From NCBI GenBank assembly GCA_019188255.1, contig JAETXT010000014.1, positions 1,488,001 to 1,552,000 on the forward strand: a stretch of DNA of 64,000 bases, read 5' to 3'. The notes below the pieces were generated by a model. The model was given only the letters and a program-made list of their open reading frames with translations, did no database searches and was not told the origin of the DNA. Positions 1 through 12,846 of the stretch are shown here, piece after piece. The position numbers were made by a program, and so were the translations under genes. Origin of the DNA: Verticillium longisporum (taxonomy: Eukaryota > Ascomycota > Sordariomycetes > Glomerellales > Plectosphaerellaceae). Every line of letters begins with the position of its first letter. Position 1 is the first letter of the stretch.

Positions 1-859
1 ATACGCAAACGCCAGGGACCGTCATGGGCACGAGGATGAATCACAAGGGAAGACTCTTGTGGCCTTTGTTTTACTGAATTGCTGTTGTTGTTATTGGACA
101 GAGCAGGCACAAGCCCGCCGTCCTAAGATAACATGGACTCGCTCTTTTCCACGCCTCATCCAAGAGGTCAAGGCCGTTCCGAGACGAACGTGTATACCAT
201 ACACTCCACAATCACTCATTGTATATCGTTAGTGATCCCCAACCCCTCCCCCCAAAAAGCCGCCGCTTCCCGTAGAAAATAACCCTCTCTCCCCTGAACC
301 CCAATAATGAATATCCGATACCGTATACACCGCCCCAGGGCCAGAGCCGCCGTTGACATTACGCAACATACCAAAGCAATCAAAGCAGCATGACGTATGG
401 ACAAATGAAAGTAAAAAGGGACTTGGCAGCAGACGATGAGTCTGAGATGAGTATGTAGGATAAATGCCGCCATGGGAAAAGGACAGAAGCCCTTCCACTC
501 GATGCTTAGATTTTTGCGCCATCAAACCATGGGCCGATCGGGGATTCGTCATCAACCCATTTTTCGTGTCGTAGTTGTGGTTGTGTTCGTGTTCGTGTGC
601 ATGTGCGAATGCGTGAGCGCATATTTCTTTTCTCGCTTTTCGAATCCATCCCTTGCGGAAAAGTGAGAGTACGAAGACGAAAATGGCATGGAGTGACGAG
701 GACGGGGAAGTGATGAAAACCCCATGTCATTTGTGAGAGCACTGTGCCCCCGAAATGAAACAGAGACAAGTGAAAATTCTGTCATAATACGCATGTTCCA
801 CGAGAGAGGCGGAGCCGGACGGAGTAGAGGACAGGGAGAAGCGAGGGGGCCACGGCCGA
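1..859. other. Non-coding flank
   Basis: No open frame here has codon structure or recognisable protein similarity. The stretch lies downstream of the minus-strand gene that ends at 860 and probably holds its 3' UTR and an intergenic spacer. Confidence 0.5.
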
Positions 860-1995
860 TCAGAGCCGACTTCTGACGGCACAATCGTCGGCGACTGGCG
901 CGGAATGCTGCTCCTGGCCCCTCGCGAGGCGCGCCTCCATCTCGGCGCGCCGCCGCTGTCTCTGCATTGAGGCGTCGAGCTGCGCTTGTCTCTCATGGCC
1001 TGTCGTGCACACGTTAGTTTCATGCCAACTGATCGCCAGGTCACGCCCAACTCTCCACATGGCGTAAGGGGTGGGGGGGGGGGGGGACCACATACCGATC
1101 CTCCAGACTTTACGCTTGTGTTCCTTGCTCACCCACGAGTAGTGAATTGCCCGCTCCGGATGCGTTGAGAGCAGGCCAATGCTCTTGATGAGACGGGCCT
1201 TGGCGTCACGTACGGGTAACTCAATCGTCTTGACCTCGCCAAATTCGTCAAAAACAAGAAGGCCTTGAGCATCGGTCACAGGGATCTTCTTGTTCTCGCG
1301 ATAGTATGCGCTCTGGAGGCCGCCGTTGCGACGTAGGGGGCCTTTGAACTGCGCGTTGTACTCGCGATTGACGTCGTCCCAAGGCGTCTCGCGGTCGTGG
1401 CGGTCGATGCGCCAGTAATCAATAAAGTCCTTCTGCTCAATGGTGTACTTGACATTGCAGCGGGTGCCGCGGGCTGGTGGATTTCGTTTTGGCTTCTGGA
1501 TTCTGTGGGGTGAGGACATGGGTGAGAGCGGCGTCGGGGGTTGGAAATGTCTCCTGTAAGTGCTGGCAGCATCGACATCCAGACGAGGACGTCTTGTCAG
1601 TGAGTCGTTGTTGTTGAGGCGAGAGTCTGCTGAGGATCTGGCATAATGAGAGGCGAGTGTCTCGAGACTGATGAGATCGAGCTCGGGCAGACGCGGCAGT
1701 GACAGTAACCTCTCTCCCGTGTTGTGGGAGAAAGCACGGAAGCCCGAGATCTTTGGTGACGGCCAATCCGGGGACCCTTCAGCGGAGGAGAAGGATTCTG
1801 CTTTGAAAGACTCGACGGTGACTGCAAGCTGTCATCAGGACTGAACCTGGATAGGTGGCCAGGGGGCAAGGTAAGCTTACCATCTGATGCAAGCGAGCTG
1901 TGGCTCCACGCTGGTGACACGGGCTGGTGTTGTCTGTATGTGCTGGTGCTGGCCATTGCAGTGATAGGGGGATAGTCGTGCAGTCTCGTGTTCAT
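860..1995 (-). CDS. Unknown protein with Myb/SANT-like basic region (3 exons)
   Basis: I do not recognise a named function. I build three exons: 1881-1995, 1096-1821 and 860-999, giving about 326 residues. Intron 1 (1822-1880) runs from GTAAGC to GCAG and intron 2 (1000-1095) from GTATGT to ACAG; both joins keep one frame through a serine/proline-rich N-terminal half. The C-terminal half, beginning at QKPKRNPPARGTRCNVKYT, has a basic stretch followed by a Trp/aromatic pattern (EQKDFIDYWRIDR, then WDDVNREYNAQF) that resembles a helix-turn-helix or Myb/SANT fold, and ends in an Arg/Glu-rich tail. Similar proteins are known from other Sordariomycetes as hypothetical proteins; that is memory, not a search. 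A nuclear DNA-binding role is inference only. The start could also be the second Met of exon 1 (MASTSTYR). Intron 2 contains a run of about 14 C on the coding strand. Confidence 0.7.
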
Positions 1996-4900
1996 GGTCG
2001 TCCGTATATAAGTTGTAATGGCTATGGCGAGACGACGATGTAGGATGGGTTTCTGAAGAACTGAGGATGTTCGGATTCAGGAACGAAAGAGGGGAGAAAT
2101 GGGAAGCTCAAGACGTGGTGAAGGATACAATGCAGCGAGACCTGGCGTGTTATTGATGAAGACAGCGGGACTCAGACCCTGATAACCAGGCCCCCCCGTA
2201 CATCCTTAGTACAATGGAGCCGTCGAGTGTTGTATCCTTTTTCCTGGGGGTGGAGAGAGTTGCCGGGCCCGAGCTTTTAGGGTCTGAGATGTGTCGAGAC
2301 AAGAGACAGCCAGGAACCGCAAGAGTATCTTGCTTGAATGGCAAGAGACTAGGATCAGGCACGATAGATTGGGTAGATCGACTCCACTTGGAGATTCCAC
2401 TTGGAGGGTCCTGATCGAGGAGCGGACAGTTTCTTATTCTCTTTTGGACGGCCTCCCTGGTATAGACGCCAGTGTTCGATCGCCCACACACCTCCCTCTG
2501 CCCCCTTGTCACATCACCCAGGCGTCAAATATGATAGGAAGAAGGGGTGGGGAAAGAGGGGGGTGCGGTCCCGAGCAGCCTCAAAAGAACTGTAGTTGGG
2601 TTTGTTCCTTGCCTTTGGCTGTTAGGAATCGTTCGATACCGGGGACCCTGGCACTGAGAAAGAAGAGTCCCAACCTTCGTGATGTCCCAACCCGGTCGGC
2701 GGCTGAGCAGAGTCAGAGAGGCAGAGGCACAGTGAGAGGGGGAGAGGGGTGGGAGCGTGATGGAGTGTCAAACAAAGAAGATCGTGGCAATAGGGTCACA
2801 TGGTGTTGGGACAGGAGGAGCAGGCAGAAGGAGCAAAATTGCAGATTGCTGCGCCCGCAAGTGCACCTCACATCTCGCAAGGGAGAACCGCAGAGAACGC
2901 CTGGCGACTACCAAGCCAGGACAGTCACTGGGCTTGATGGGGTCAGCTGGCGAAGTACAGTAGTCGAGACTTCGCCCTACCGTCAAGATTTCTTCTCGGA
3001 TGGGCACTAGTACTGGAGGGGCTGGAGGGGGCGTTGAGCGGGTATGCGAGGGCAACAGGCCGCGATGCCCACTGTGACTGGAAAGTAGACATGACCGAAC
3101 GGGCGTTGAAGAATCTGGGTGGCACCGTGCGCGTGTGGTAATGTGGGTTGGTCCAGCACTGAGTCCGCGTCGAGTCTGCGCCGCGCGCGTGCGTGCAAAG
3201 GTGTGTGTGTGGCATCCTGTCTGACAGGTCCGGTCTGTGAACAATGAGTGTTGGCTCTGAGGGTCATGGCCTTGTGTGACTCGAACAGGATTTACGAGAG
3301 AAGGGGCCACCGACCAACAGACCGAGTCGATTGGCCGCAATATCGACCTCGGAAATGGCAACGAGCTTCAGATGTCGATTCTAACCCTGTTCGATCGAGT
3401 GTGACCCGGGGGTTTGGGACCGATGGACCAGATCCTCCAGCCCCCGGCCCCCTTTGCATAGCAGTTGGTCTGGGCCTGTGTGTGTGTGTTGTGTTTGCTC
3501 ACCGCGACTGGCGGCTGGCGGTATGGGTAGTAGGAGAGGAGGAGGAGGGGTGGCCACTCCTTCCGTCCCCGAGCGTCCTTTGACTATTCTTGTCTTCGCC
3601 TCGAGCAAGCCGTTCTGTCCCCAAGGGAGGAAGGGGGGCTTATTGTTGCTAGGTAAGGTAGTTCAGTCTGTCAGCCCTGTCGCTGCCGCTGCCACTGCCG
3701 CTACCCTGCCTTCTGCCAATCTCACATCTAACGACGGTGGCCACAAAAGCCCGGCCGTCAAGTGGTGTAACGGTGCTCATCATGGCGCGGGAGAAGGAGC
3801 CGTTGTGCCGCGGCTTCATCCCTGGTGGACGGCCGGCCCCAGATTGGATCAGATCCAAACAGTGGAAACACTTGTCAAGTCGATTCGCGTAGGTACAGCA
3901 ACCTATGGACGGTCGCAAGCTGATGGGGAAGAGCTGATGTGGAGGTCGTTTGGGAAGATCAGCGAAATGCGGGGCTTTCCGTGGTCTACTGGCCGTAAGC
4001 TGCGGGAAGTCCACGAGCCGTCATGTTCCGTCGTCAATAGGAGGCGTCATGCGCAGAAGCAACGAAGGCTTGAATCATGCCCGACACCCCTCTCTGCCAC
4101 TCGGCCTTCCCTACAGCGCCAGGCGTCAGCGCCAGCGCGGGTGTCAAGTGTCGGCGTCAGACGACAGGGATGTGATGAACAACATGGGGCCATACCATGT
4201 ACTTCCCTTACCTTACCGTAAGCTCTGGCCCCTTGACCCCTGTTTTGCCCAGACACTGCATTCCTCCCCACAACGGCTGGGAGAAGCGACTGCAACAGGG
4301 CGATCGAGGAGGATGAAAGGGTACGCCCAAGGCCTCCAAGACGCCTGATCGCTTCGTTAGCGTTCGCACATCGTCACAACTCCCGTTGCTTTTGCTTTCG
4401 CCGTCGCCTGGTCCTACTCCAGATGCCTCTTGCTGTACTTCGTACCATCCTTGTTGAAAACACACCAGTACATATCGGCCATGTACAGTGGTTCTTTTCA
4501 AGGGCGTCACTGGCCTGGCAGCAAGCGTCATGGCCCAACCCTTCATCGAAAATATGCCACATGAGCGGACAGACGTTGGTTCGGGGCGATTGGGTCCAAA
4601 GGAAGAGGGGCGAAAACCAGAATCCGCACAATCATGTAAACGCGTCCCCCCTGTCCTTTCTTCGTACCTTCTGCATCTCGCACAGGATGCCTCGGCGATG
4701 GGATCGACTTTTTGGTCCTGTTTTAGCATCCTTCTGATAGACTTGTGGCTGGTGTGACAATACCACGCTAAGGCAGTCAACAACGAAGCCAGTGAATCCC
4801 AAAACCCTACTCGCCTTGGCGACGTACCCAGAATCAACCAGTCGCGTCTTTCAACATACTCGCACTCGATCGTGTTACCCTGTGGACCGGGGCCTGACCC

Positions 4901-6900
4901 TCTATGTGACTACCTAGACTGTGTCACACTGCAGAGCGCGCTGTAGAATCCGCGTACGCGATCGCTCCACAAACACAACACGCCCGGCCACCTCTAAGGA
5001 ACAAGGGAAATAAACACAGTGCCATGCACTGGTCGACCTCGTCCGGCCTCGCCGTGCCGCATGAGCCTGGCCTGATCTGGCCCAATTGGGGTAGGTGCCT
5101 GAGCAGCTGGCATGGGCTCATTGTTCTTGTGAATTGCTTCTGCGCCTCTTAAGACGTGGTCGTTGCCAAGCATCACGCCGCCTGCGACTGAAGCTCACAA
5201 AAGTCCGAAACCCAGAGCACAGGAGGCAAGCCTGGTCGGACTCCCATGCAGGGTAGGGCGGCTGCCGCGGTCAAGGGTGCCTCCATAAGCCATTGATCGA
5301 CGAAAAGCCCGCTGCGCTGCACTCATGTACTCCCGTCGGAGGGCTCTTTATCGACGATGCGTCGAGGAACGTCAACCCAGGCGACATCCTGAGCCCGCTG
5401 ATCATCTGTCAGTGGTCGCTCAGCCCGTCAGTGTCATCCCGTCTTCGACTACGCCCATGCGGCTCAGAGACTCGTAGATCTTGTGATAGTCGGGGGTGAT
5501 ATTTTACCTTCCTTGTGCCGTGAGGTGCAGTCTCGAAAACAAGAGTCTGAGTTCATTATTATGCAGCTGGCCCCGGGTCACTCCTGATCTGTGGAGGCAC
5601 AGGGCGCCACGAGAGAGGAGCTGTCTTGTGCATTCGCTCCCGGATAGAGGTGGAAAAGCCGACGGATGATGCATTGACGTAGTTGCGGCGGTTCATGCTC
5701 ACGCTTCATGGCGTAATGAAACCGATGCAGGGCATGGCGGGTGCTGGGGTTATGTCGCAAGTGCAGCACGCCATGTCTCGGAGATCTCAGGATGAGTAGA
5801 TGGTGCTATTCCTACTGTGCTCATGGAAGCTGAAATTCTGCAATCTCTCATCTGTAGGTGTTAGACATGTCACGGTATTCAGGGACCAACTTCAAGCGAG
5901 CGGAGCACCCGCAGCGACTACAGGACTGGCAGACCCAGCATGTATCATTCGGCCGAACCAGCTTTTGTTTTCTTCAGCGCGCTTTCGTGAGTCTGGATCA
6001 TTATCGCGAGTGGTTGCCTGCCTCATCTGCCCTTCGAATCTTCAACCTTGACATGACTCATCTACTGCTTCGAAGGCAGCAGTAGCCTATGGGACCTGTT
6101 CGTCCGAGTCGGTGAGAGCGAAATGGACCATGTTCAGCTAGACGAGGGAGGGCGCATGCCATGCCATGCAGGGCCATGCAGAGCCATGCGCTTCCGAGAC
6201 CATGCCGGGGTGCATAGCATTCCTTCCAGATGGCAAAAAAGGACGACGGTGATGCTCGACATCTACCACAACCTTCTGTCGTCGCGAATGACAGTTGAAG
6301 CTAGGAGGAGCCGATGCGATGGCCGCCCGGAGCATGGGCCAAACGTACAGGGCACCTTTATCGGTCCCCACTCCGAGACGCGATCGATGTCTTGTCCGTT
6401 TCCGAGAAGCAAGCTTTTCGGCGCTGGTAGACGGTCTCGTGTGTCGTCAGCATGCTAGATGAGAAAAGCAAAATGAGGATAAAAAGAAAGATCATAAGAG
6501 CCCAGGTCCAGGTGGCAGAAGAAGAGACAGGGTCAGACTAGTTGTAGCAGCGCACTGGTGGGGCAGCGAAACGTCACCTCTGGTTCCCGTCAAGTCGAAG
6601 GTAAGCGGAGCCAGTGGTGTGTCCAGCCGAGTGTGCGGAGCGACAAGGATTGATTGTTTAACAAGGGAGGCCACCGAACAAACCGATTGGCTGTGGGTTC
6701 TATTGTCCAAGTTTTGGCGAGAGACAAGGTGCAGGTAAATCTGGGCTGGGCTGGTCGGTAGGCAGTAGTCTTCCTTGCCTGAGGATTATGTTGTCTTTCT
6801 TCACGCATTAGCTGCCATGGCGTGCATGTGCCGTCCCGTCCATCATCTTTCGAGCCGGTACGCCAGTGAGCTTGGCGTTTTCGTATTGTCAGGCATGCTT
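1996..6900. other. 4.9-kb gap without supportable genes
   Basis: Frames of up to about 240 codons occur on both strands, but they lack conserved motifs, have low-complexity or erratic composition, and overlap each other. Short GCCATG tandem repeats occur near 6155-6190. I see no tRNA, transposase or repeat arrays of size. Confidence 0.5.
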
Positions 6901-8252
6901 TTACAGGTGATGCTCGCCGACGGAGCTGCGGGGCGTACCCGGTTGTTGCCGGTGCCGTTCCCCTGCCGGCTTGCCTTCGACAACGACGCCGAGGGCGATG
7001 CCCGCATCGGCCTGCGAACCGGAGCCCACCACGTCGAAAGATTCGTCTCCAGAGAAGCGCCTGCAATATCGTCAGCGTTAGCGGCTGCATGAGAGCGAAT
7101 GTGTCGAAGAAACACTGGTTCGCCTCAACACGACTACAGGGACGGGAAAAGAAAGTATGACCGAGTCATGCTGGAGATCGAATGCCACCAGCCAAGGGGG
7201 CGGGGGGGTCCCTTACCATCCTCTTTCTTCGCCGCTGCTGAGAAAGCTACAGTCGCTGTTCTGCGTGCAGATCCAGCCTCCACGCACACCTTTGCCATCC
7301 TTCCATGATGGACAAGTGGAATCCCCTGGGGTCTCGTCAACAAGGTTGCTTATGCCTTCTGCCGGGAATGATGCAGGCGAGTCATGTTTTATGTGAGAAA
7401 CCATACCCTGAGCGAGAACGTCTGACATCGTGTGCGGGGGGTTCTTTCGTCGTCGAAAAACGCTGAGCCCGCACGTGAAGGCGCGAAAATCCTCAACATC
7501 GACAGCGGTGGGAATTTCCCCCGTCAGCACACGACCCAGGGCGATGATGGTCGCAGCATGCGAGCATAGGACAACGGCGCGTATGCCTTCGGCATCGCAC
7601 TGGTCAATGATGGCACCAACGCCAGCCGCGACGCGTTCGTAGAGCCCTTCAATGGTTTCGCCCTTGACAGCCGGAACCACAGCGGTCCGGTACGTCTCAT
7701 CATACCGGGGGAACATTGGCTTCAAGACCTCCGCGGTAGCTGGGGTAGGGTGTTCAAAAGGTGCGGCGCCGTACCATTCAGCAATTCCAGACTCAGGACG
7801 GATGCTTGTTGCGGCAGACTGAGTCGAAACAGTCTCGCCGGCAGCATTGGTAGCGCCCGCCACAGTGACTGACGACGCTGAGGTTTGGCGTTGCACCTCT
7901 TCAGCCTTGAGCTCCACGAAGGGCGTGATAGTCTGGAGGCAGCGATAGTACGGACTCGAGTAAACCGCCTCAATCGGAGGGCTGACAGTCAAGAGATGGG
8001 CTCCGAGCTCCTTTGCTTGGTCAACACCGTGTGCTGTCAGGGCTGGATCCGAAGCGATGCCTGTGGGCGACCTGATGGAGGAGCTATAATCACCCGTCGC
8101 GGGGTCGACAAGCCAATTGGAACGAAACTATGAACAGCCGTGGCTGGAGTCAGAATGTTGCCCTACTGTGCTGAATGAGATGCCTAGGATGCACGGGCAT
8201 GTCGGGCTTGACGTACCCCGTGGCGGGCCACGTAGATGACCTCAAGCGACAT
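6901..8252 (-). CDS. Histidine-phosphatase protein, TFC7/tau55-like
   Basis: The protein belongs to the histidine phosphatase (phosphoglycerate mutase-like) superfamily and resembles Tfc7, the tau55 subunit of the RNA polymerase III factor TFIIIC. Exon 1 (8217-8252) encodes MSLEVIYVARHG with the RHG signature (His11 is the expected phospho-acceptor). Exon 2 (7217-8127) carries the second Arg in SSPYYRCLQT, the Glu/Trp-containing IAEWYG block and the second catalytic His in VVLCSHAATII (about residue 202). Exon 3 (6901-7060) completes the conserved tail ERGW-RFSGDESFDVV. Introns are 8128-8216 (GTACGT to ATAG) and 7061-7216 (GTAAGG to GCAG); the total is 369 codons with no frame breaks. A third, in-frame 48-bp intron (GTATGG to GGCAG) inside exon 2 is possible. 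A role in TFIIIC is inferred from family likeness; a stand-alone phosphatase cannot be excluded. Confidence 0.82.
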
Positions 8253-9292
8253 TGCCGTGCCTCGATGGAAGCAGCTGCCTGATGGCTCAGGGTAAGCCAA
8301 GGAGTAGCCGAGAAAGCGCGGGCGTGGCTTCACTAGTGGAAGAAACTCTAAAACAAGAATAAGAAACCCTCAGTAATAAGCGCGAAGATGATGGGCCACT
8401 GTTGGGTTGAAGTGGTGTGCAGACAGACAACCGAGAAGCGAGGCGAGGCAAGGCAATGCAAGGCGATGTCGTTGCGAGGTCCAAGTGGGCAACAAATACC
8501 GAGTGAGAGGCATGGGTTGAGGTGGGTGGGCCGCCTCGGCTCAGACCCCTCTTGACCCTGACCCTGACCCTGACTGTACCTGACCCCTCCAACTCCAAGA
8601 CCTTCCAGATCTTCTCCACATTGCCTGGCTGGCTTCGAGGCGGGACTGGTGGGGTCCTGGTCGCTGACTCTCCCCCGTGAATGACGTTCAGAACCAAAAC
8701 AATGGCCTTGACGAAAGGTGCTGCTGTAGGTATACATAAGGTACCTAGGTAGGTAGCTCCTTAAAAAAAAAAAAGCACCCCCTGACTCAGCTTGCAGACT
8801 GCCTGCCCCGGAAACACCTGCGGCAGCCCCTCACTTCGGCATAGGCGTTGCACTGTGGTGATCATATTTGCTGATCTTAATGTCCTAAAGGTGGATGGAT
8901 GGATGGATGATTTGTTGTGTAACACGTCTCTCGTCCTGATGCAACTGGTAAAGCCGTCTCCTATTACTCCAGGACCATGAATGCCGCCCACCTGGATGAA
9001 GACACACAACGGCTTCTTGTGCCCGTTATTGTTCCTCGGACCCCCTCCTCGACATCAAACATCACCCAGTCGTCACGGATATCATGAGCCGTGTGCTGAC
9101 CACTCTCATGAACCCAGAGCGATCGTGATCCACGTTCCCGGCTCGAGCCGCCTCGGGTCCCTTGTCTTCCCCCCTTCCCCATGCCGCTCATTCAACGCTT
9201 CTAGGGTATCGTAACATGTATTCTCGTCTGCCGCCACTCTGGCACCCATCACACTGCTTCCGCTATCAAACCAACAACAACTCCCTCCCTGG
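8253..9292. other. Intergenic spacer with simple repeats
   Basis: No gene seen. It contains short microsatellites: a GACCCT-type repeat around 8554-8580, a GGTACCTAGGTAGGTA stretch around 8740-8757, an A run at 8764-8774 and a (GGAT)n tract at about 8891-8910. Confidence 0.5.
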
Positions 9293-12200
9293 TTACTCCA
9301 CATCGAGAGCCTGGCACCATGGATGTTCAACTACCCGTGTAATGTCGTAGCGCTCAGACATGTTGCGGTTCAGCATGCAACGGATCAGATCGATGCTTTC
9401 GTCGCTGATGGTGAACGGTACTCTGAGGTCCCGGTCCATTATCTCGTCGATGCTGTAGAATGGATTCTCCTTGTAGACAATGGTGTAGAGCAAGATGCCC
9501 AAGGCCCATACGTCCTGCTCCTTGCCACCATAAGGCTTGCCAGCGAGGACTTCGGGTGCCGCATAATCTGCCATGTCATCAGCACACAGACAAGACCGAC
9601 TGGCTTACGGCAAAGCTTACCAATTGTGCCCACGAACACATCAAACGGGCCGTTCTTGATGTATGCCGCACTCCCGAAATCGATCAGCTTGATGCGGCCC
9701 TCGCCATCCAAAATCACATTCTCGTCTTTAATGTCCCTGTGAACTACGAGCGCCTTCGTGTGAAGTTGGTGGATGGCCTGAGCGACCTGCACGAAAATGC
9801 TCCTGCACTCGGCCTCATCCATGTTGCTGCGTAATTCAATGTAATCGAAGAGATCCATTCCCGGTAGGCCGTGAGGCGTCATTTCGATGTAGTAGTTGAT
9901 GTCGTCTTCGAAGAATGACTCCATATCTACAATGTTGGGATGCCTCAGCTCCGGCCGTCGGAGATAGTCCAGGACGTGAATCTCGAGGGGCACCGTGCCA
10001 AGTTTGCGGTCTCGAGTCCATGTGTCGACTAGGATTCGCCGCTTGGTCACGTACTTTAGAACGACCTTTTTCTGTGTCGCTTTGTATTTCGCAAGCTTGA
10101 CCTGCCCGTAGGCTCCTTGACCCATGTCTTCGAGGATTTGGAAGTCCTCGATAGTTTTCTTATGCACAGGTGTCACAGCGCGCACGGCAGGCGGCTTCTC
10201 CTCCTTGGGACTTGGCTTGGCCACTCCTGTGACCTTGGCGGCCGCATGCATGACGTGCTTGATCTGGCGGGTCAAAGCTGATGCGGCTCCAGATCCTGAC
10301 TTCTCCTTTTGGTGTCGTCCGAGTCGGAGCTCATCTCCATAGGCGTATGTACCGCCGTTTGTCCTGGCGAGGGCTGGTGAAGAGGTGTTGTCGTACCTGA
10401 ACGGCTGGGCGTTTTGACGTCGAGCTGAGACCTCGTTGCGTGGAGATGGCGGGAGTAAGTAATCCAGAGAGCATACACCATCTCGCTATGCGGAACCGCA
10501 AAGGTGTTCTCCCTCTCCCCATGGCTGTCGTCATCCTCATCTTCGCTCGCCTCCACGACAGTCTCGGTGATGACAGCCGGCTGTCGCTCGCTCTGGACAA
10601 CCCGCATTTGGACATCAATCTTGAGTTCGGAACCGTCACGGTGCCTGGCAGGCAGGCCCTCGGTCCGCAAGAAAGATGTCGCTGCGTCAGGCCTTCCTTC
10701 TCGAACTGCGAGGAACGCTGAGGCTTTCCGAAAACTGTGCTCCGGGACAACGATACCGTCCATCAACATGACGCCATCTTCTTCCGTCAGTAGTTGTAGG
10801 ATCTTTTCGAACCCGGGCAGGAGCGTGTTGATGGACAGCCCGTCTGGCTTCTCGTACCCGAACAGAGACCCTGAGAAGGCTGAGTTCGAGCTCTTGATCT
10901 CCAAATTTTCGGGATTGACGACGATGATGCCTGCCATATGTGGGAGGCTGGAAACGCGGAGTTCTGTCTTGCCTCTTACTTGTTCGACTGTGCATGGAAT
11001 ATTCACCTTATCTGCGTTGGGGCAGGTGAAAAACCGCCGCTTGGAGACTTGAGCAAAGTCAACCTCGCCAGTGCGAGGGTCAATACCTTGTCGTGGTATC
11101 CTCGGAATGAGCTGACCGATGTCGCATCCTGGACGTAGCGTCTCGAACCCCCATATCGCATCTGTCTCCCCGGACACCTTTTCGACAACACCATCGTCGT
11201 CCATAGAAATCATGGCGACGTCTTCATGGATTTCCTCAAGAACCCAGATGAGGCCGATCCGCTTCTCCTTCACCCACAAGCTGGCCGAACCCGTGGACCC
11301 ATTCCGCTTCTGGATGGGCACAACGTCGCCACATAGCAGCACGCCCCGGGAGCGGCTGCTTCGATGGCGCGACCCTCCTCTCATGGTTGGTGGATTCGGG
11401 TCACCGCTATGTACCGTCTGCGCCTTACGGGGGATTGGCGCTCTGGGCGGATTCGTTCTGGAGATTGGCTTGCCGAGGAGTTTCGCCGTGATGCCACCGC
11501 CTCGGCCACCGAGCAGCGACGAAGATACGGAAGCTGGGGGTGCAGGGGTGACAAATCCTCCGTGCTTTGAGCTGCTCCTTCTGAATCATATTGTAGCAGC
11601 TTTCTCTCGAGCCACGCCCTTCTCTCTTCTTGCACGACCTCAAGAATGCCGATTTTACGTACCTCGGCCTTTGTGACACCAAAGACGAGACAGGCAAGAT
11701 CGTTGGCTGCAATGATTGTCCAAGGGGGTTTTGCTTCTGTCGTAAAAATGGCCTGAGCCGCAGGTGTCCACCGCGTGGTATGACCATGCACAGGGCCGAG
11801 AGCACTGGGCATTGTGCCCGCTGCGAAATTAGGCGGAACGGTTGGAGATAGCATCTGCTCCTCGAATCCTGGAGGGCCGGCAACGAAGGGCTGCGCCATG
11901 GTGTCGATGAGCTTTTGATGCACCGATACGGACAGCGTGTCTGTCAGTGTCCGTTTCAGACTTGGTCGACGGGATGGCGGCGGCGAAGTCTTATTGGTGG
12001 TACCACTTTCGTTCGTCGGGCTGCGGCTCGAATATTCCGATTCCTGGCCTTCGATGATCGTCTTGGAAACGGAAGCTTTTGTTCTCGAAGGCTCATCATG
12101 TTCTTGAAGAGGCAGCGGGCGCCGAGAGGTTGATGGTGACAGATTGGGTGAGGAGATGGGCTCAGGACTCTCGCTGCGTGGATTGAACTGTTTGTCGAAG

Positions 12201-12846
12201 AAGTTTTCACCCGAGACAACAGCTGGTCCCGTGAGAGGACCAGTAAGGGAATGGTCATTGTTGGGTAGATTGCCAGCACCCACGAGCTGAGCCCGAGCCA
12301 GGAGATCCAACATGTTCTGCGTCTCTACATCCCCATGCACGCGTGCCTCCGCGCTCGCAAGTGCGACAGATGTTGAGGAGACAGACCACCCCAATCGATC
12401 TTTCATAAACTCTATGGAACGTTTGAGGACAGTCTGTCGGTTGTGGATGAGTTCTTCAGACTGATGCGCGAATGAGAACGAGTGCAATGATTCAGACGGG
12501 AACCGCGAAAGGTCCTCAGCGAAACTGGGGGATCCAGGGCCCGCAGATAGCGGCAGAGACGGTGTGTTGGACAGCAGCAAAGTCATGGAAGAAGATCGGG
12601 GCAGGCCGATGGAAGAACTTCGCGACGCCGGGGTTGAGGCAGAAGGCAGCCCCGGCCCTCTGACCGAGGGCTGTTGTCGGATACGACGAAGACCAGAAAG
12701 TCCGAGGCCGTGATCATGATCCGTGACGATGGGAGACCTGTAGCCGCATTCACGTCAGCGCTGCACTTGTCACGGATCTGCAATGCTACTGCGGTGGATT
12801 TGGGAGTTCTGATTAATCTCGCCGGCGTCGCATTCGCATTGCCCAT
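9293..12846 (-). CDS. PAS-domain Ser/Thr kinase, PSK1/PSK2-like, with frameshifts
   Basis: This is a PAS kinase, a metabolic sensor kinase of the Psk1/Psk2 type. The N-terminal half has a Ser-rich region (LPLSAGPGSPSF, SLHSFSFAHQSEELIHNRQ), a PAS domain (WTIIAANDLACLVFGVTKAEV) and a second PAS-like block (GIIVVNPENLEIKSSNSAF). The C-terminal kinase domain shows GQGAYGQVKLA, the ATP-binding Lys in VVLKYV, HRDIKDEN, DFGSAAY and APE. One clear intron (9568-9620, GTAAGC to GCAG) splits the activation segment. The reading frame is broken twice: in a C-run region at about 11530-11546 (frame must move before SLLGGRGGGITAKLL) and at a 4-base A run (10307-10310 on the + strand). Adding one base at each restores 1081 codons from the Met at 12586 to the stop. 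The N-terminus is unresolved: a likely first exon starts at 12846 (MGNANATPARL) with an intron at about 12738-12789, but this join is also out of frame. Confidence 0.85.

Noticed and set aside
2291..3361. Overlapping frames of about 200-240 codons on both strands
   Set aside because: No conserved motif, erratic composition and mutual overlap; no intron-consistent extension found.
11382..11590. An intron explaining the frame change in the PAS kinase
   Set aside because: The only good donor (GTACGT near 11680) lies inside the conserved KAEVRKIGILEVV block, and no acceptor restores the downstream frame without removing conserved residues.
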